Shown one piece after another: positions 6,349 through 7,185 of a DNA stretch of 7,185 bases (position 1 is its first letter; every line of letters begins with the position of its first letter). Position numbers and translations under genes: made by a program. The DNA lies in the NCBI GenBank assembly GCA_003489145.1, contig DNJI01000082.1:1-7185 (forward strand). Direction: 5' to 3'. The DNA is from Gammaproteobacteria bacterium. GTDB lineage: Bacteria; Pseudomonadota; Gammaproteobacteria; PS1; Pseudothioglobaceae. The notes beneath the pieces are model-generated. The model made no database searches. It was not told the DNA's origin and saw only the letters and a list, made by a program, of their open reading frames with translations.

Positions 6349-7178
6349 ATGATCACCACCTCTGTTTCTAAGTCAATATCAAACTTAGATTTTACGGTTT
6401 GTTGAATGTGTAATATTAACTTTTCAATATCAGTTGCCGAGGCTTTGTTTTGATTGATAATAAAATTAGCATGCTTATCAGAAACACAAGCGCCCCCAAT
6501 ACAAAAACCTTTTAAGTTACTACCCTCAATCAGTTGGGCAGCATGATGATTTTTTGGGTTTTTAAAGACACTGCCACAATTGGCCTCACCAATTGGCTGT
6601 GACATATTGCGCTGTTCTAATAGTGCTTTGATATTTTTTTGTTTATTGTTTTGGTCAAATTTAAAACGGGCAGCAATAAAGTACTCATTGTTATTGCTGG
6701 CCAACACTTGTCGATAAGAGATATCAAAATCTGTAGGACTTCTTTCAAACACCATGCCTTGAGTATTGATGGTAGTAACAGAACTAATAAATTGCCAAAT
6801 TTCACTACCAAATGCACCTGCATTCATTGCCAACGCGCCTCCAACATTACCGGGGATGGCGCTTAAAAATTCAGCACCGTTTAATGCTTGAGATCCACAA
6901 AATCGAGAAAGTTTTGCCAGTGTTATGCCTGCACCAGTAGTCACAGTTTGATTGTTAATTTCTAATTGGTTAAAGTGTTTGAGCTTAATAACAACCCCAT
7001 CAAATCCTTGATCACGTACCAATAAGTTACTACCCAAGCCCAGCATTAAAACAGGTTTTTGATTATTTTTTAAAAATTTAGATAACTCGTTTAAAGTGTC
7101 GGGAATAAAAAAATCTTGTGCTACACCGCCTGTTCGAAACGAGCAGTATTTTTCCATCGGCTGGTTATGAGTCAGCAT
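6345..7178 (-). CDS. murB: UDP-N-acetylenolpyruvoylglucosamine reductase (short, type II MurB)
   Basis: A 277-residue cytoplasmic FAD enzyme that reduces UDP-GlcNAc-enolpyruvate to UDP-MurNAc with NADPH. Motifs in order: SFRTGG (13-18), LGLGSNLLVRD (46-56) and GAGITLAKL (82-90) for FAD, AEFLSAIPGNVGGALAMNAG (102-121), SYR (154-156) with the substrate Arg, QPIGEANCGSVFKNP (194-208) with catalytic Ser203, AAQLIEGSNLKG (213-224), VSDKHANFI (232-240), and the terminal LETEV (270-274) with catalytic Glu273. The length and the R-x-x-x-QP...GSVFKNP spacing fit type II, not the 342-residue E. coli form. The start is not certain: an AGGA sits only 2 nt before the ATG at 7178, a second ATG lies at 7157 (residue 8), and the frame is open to the right edge. 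The family-conserved N-x-PM region supports 7178 or further upstream. Heads the visible part of a murB-ddl-ftsQ operon. Confidence 0.95.
   Translation of the reverse strand: MLTHNQPMEKYCSFRTGGVAQDFFIPDTLNELSKFLKNNQKPVLMLGLGSNLLVRDQGFDGVVIKLKHFNQLEINNQTVTTGAGITLAKLSRFCGSQALNGAEFLSAIPGNVGGALAMNAGAFGSEIWQFISSVTTINTQGMVFERSPTDFDISYRQVLASNNNEYFIAARFKFDQNNKQKNIKALLEQRNMSQPIGEANCGSVFKNPKNHHAAQLIEGSNLKGFCIGGACVSDKHANFIINQNKASATDIEKLILHIQQTVKSKFDIDLETEVVII
6356..6363 (-). promoter_or_regulatory. Ribosome binding site of ddl
   Basis: On the - strand AGAGGTGG lies within the last codons of murB, with its final GG 7 nt before the ddl ATG at 6348. It is the strongest Shine-Dalgarno-like sequence in the window and supports the start whose ATGA overlaps the murB stop. 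Confidence 0.65.
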
Positions 7179-7185
7179 ATTCCTG

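Noticed and set aside
6344..6353. A 10-bp palindrome ATCATATGAT at the murB/ddl junction, considered as an operator.
   Set aside because: It is inside an operon, arises from the ATGA stop-start overlap and AT-rich codons, and no second copy was seen.
6639..6866. A 75-codon + strand open frame inside murB.
   Set aside because: It is antisense to the conserved FAD- and substrate-binding part of murB, has no ribosome site I can see, and no recognisable domain.
1..7185. tRNA, rRNA, insertion sequence, CRISPR or phage signals.
   Set aside because: Nothing of the kind was found by eye; nearly all bases are accounted for by housekeeping genes with uniform composition.

Overview
The window is a compact, AT-rich bacterial chromosome segment (one counted line was 24 of 60 G+C) with almost no non-coding DNA. 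The genes look gammaproteobacterial: MiaA carries the DSALIYKGMDIGTAKP motif, BolA has the ASPxC tail of the E. coli type, MltD is a LysM-bearing lipoprotein, and there is a DdlB-type ligase and FtsQ. My best inference is a low-GC gammaproteobacterium of the SUP05/Thioglobus/vesicomyid-symbiont kind. That rests on base composition and family resemblance, not on a search.

Layout. Left edge (+): the last 48 codons of murD. It runs tail to tail into miaA (-), with a 14-bp overlap. A 78-bp divergent spacer (1053-1130) separates miaA from a tightly packed + strand operon of four genes: a [2Fe-2S]/FAD/NAD(P)H oxidoreductase, bolA, an mltD-like lytic transglycosylase lipoprotein, and an unrecognised six-helix membrane protein. 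The membrane protein gene overlaps, tail to tail by 17 bp, a - strand operon murB-ddl-ftsQ, whose genes overlap each other by 4 and 8 bp. That operon continues beyond the right edge, where murC would be expected.

How the genes fit together. Most of the window concerns the cell wall. MurB and MurD make the UDP-MurNAc-peptide precursor, Ddl supplies D-Ala-D-Ala, FtsQ belongs to the divisome, and MltD cuts glycan strands. MurD at the left edge and MurB-Ddl-FtsQ at the right are pieces of the classical dcw cluster, here in opposite orientation and separated by about 4.6 kb of unrelated genes. MiaA modifies tRNA. The oxidoreductase and BolA suggest an iron-sulfur or redox link.

No RNA gene, mobile element, CRISPR array or convincing rho-independent terminator was seen, and no stretch of 300 bases lacks a gene. 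I found no new biological system. The points most worth a second look are the split dcw cluster, the unknown membrane protein and its operon, a palindromic -10 region shared by divergent genes, and small residue oddities in FtsQ, Ddl and BolA.
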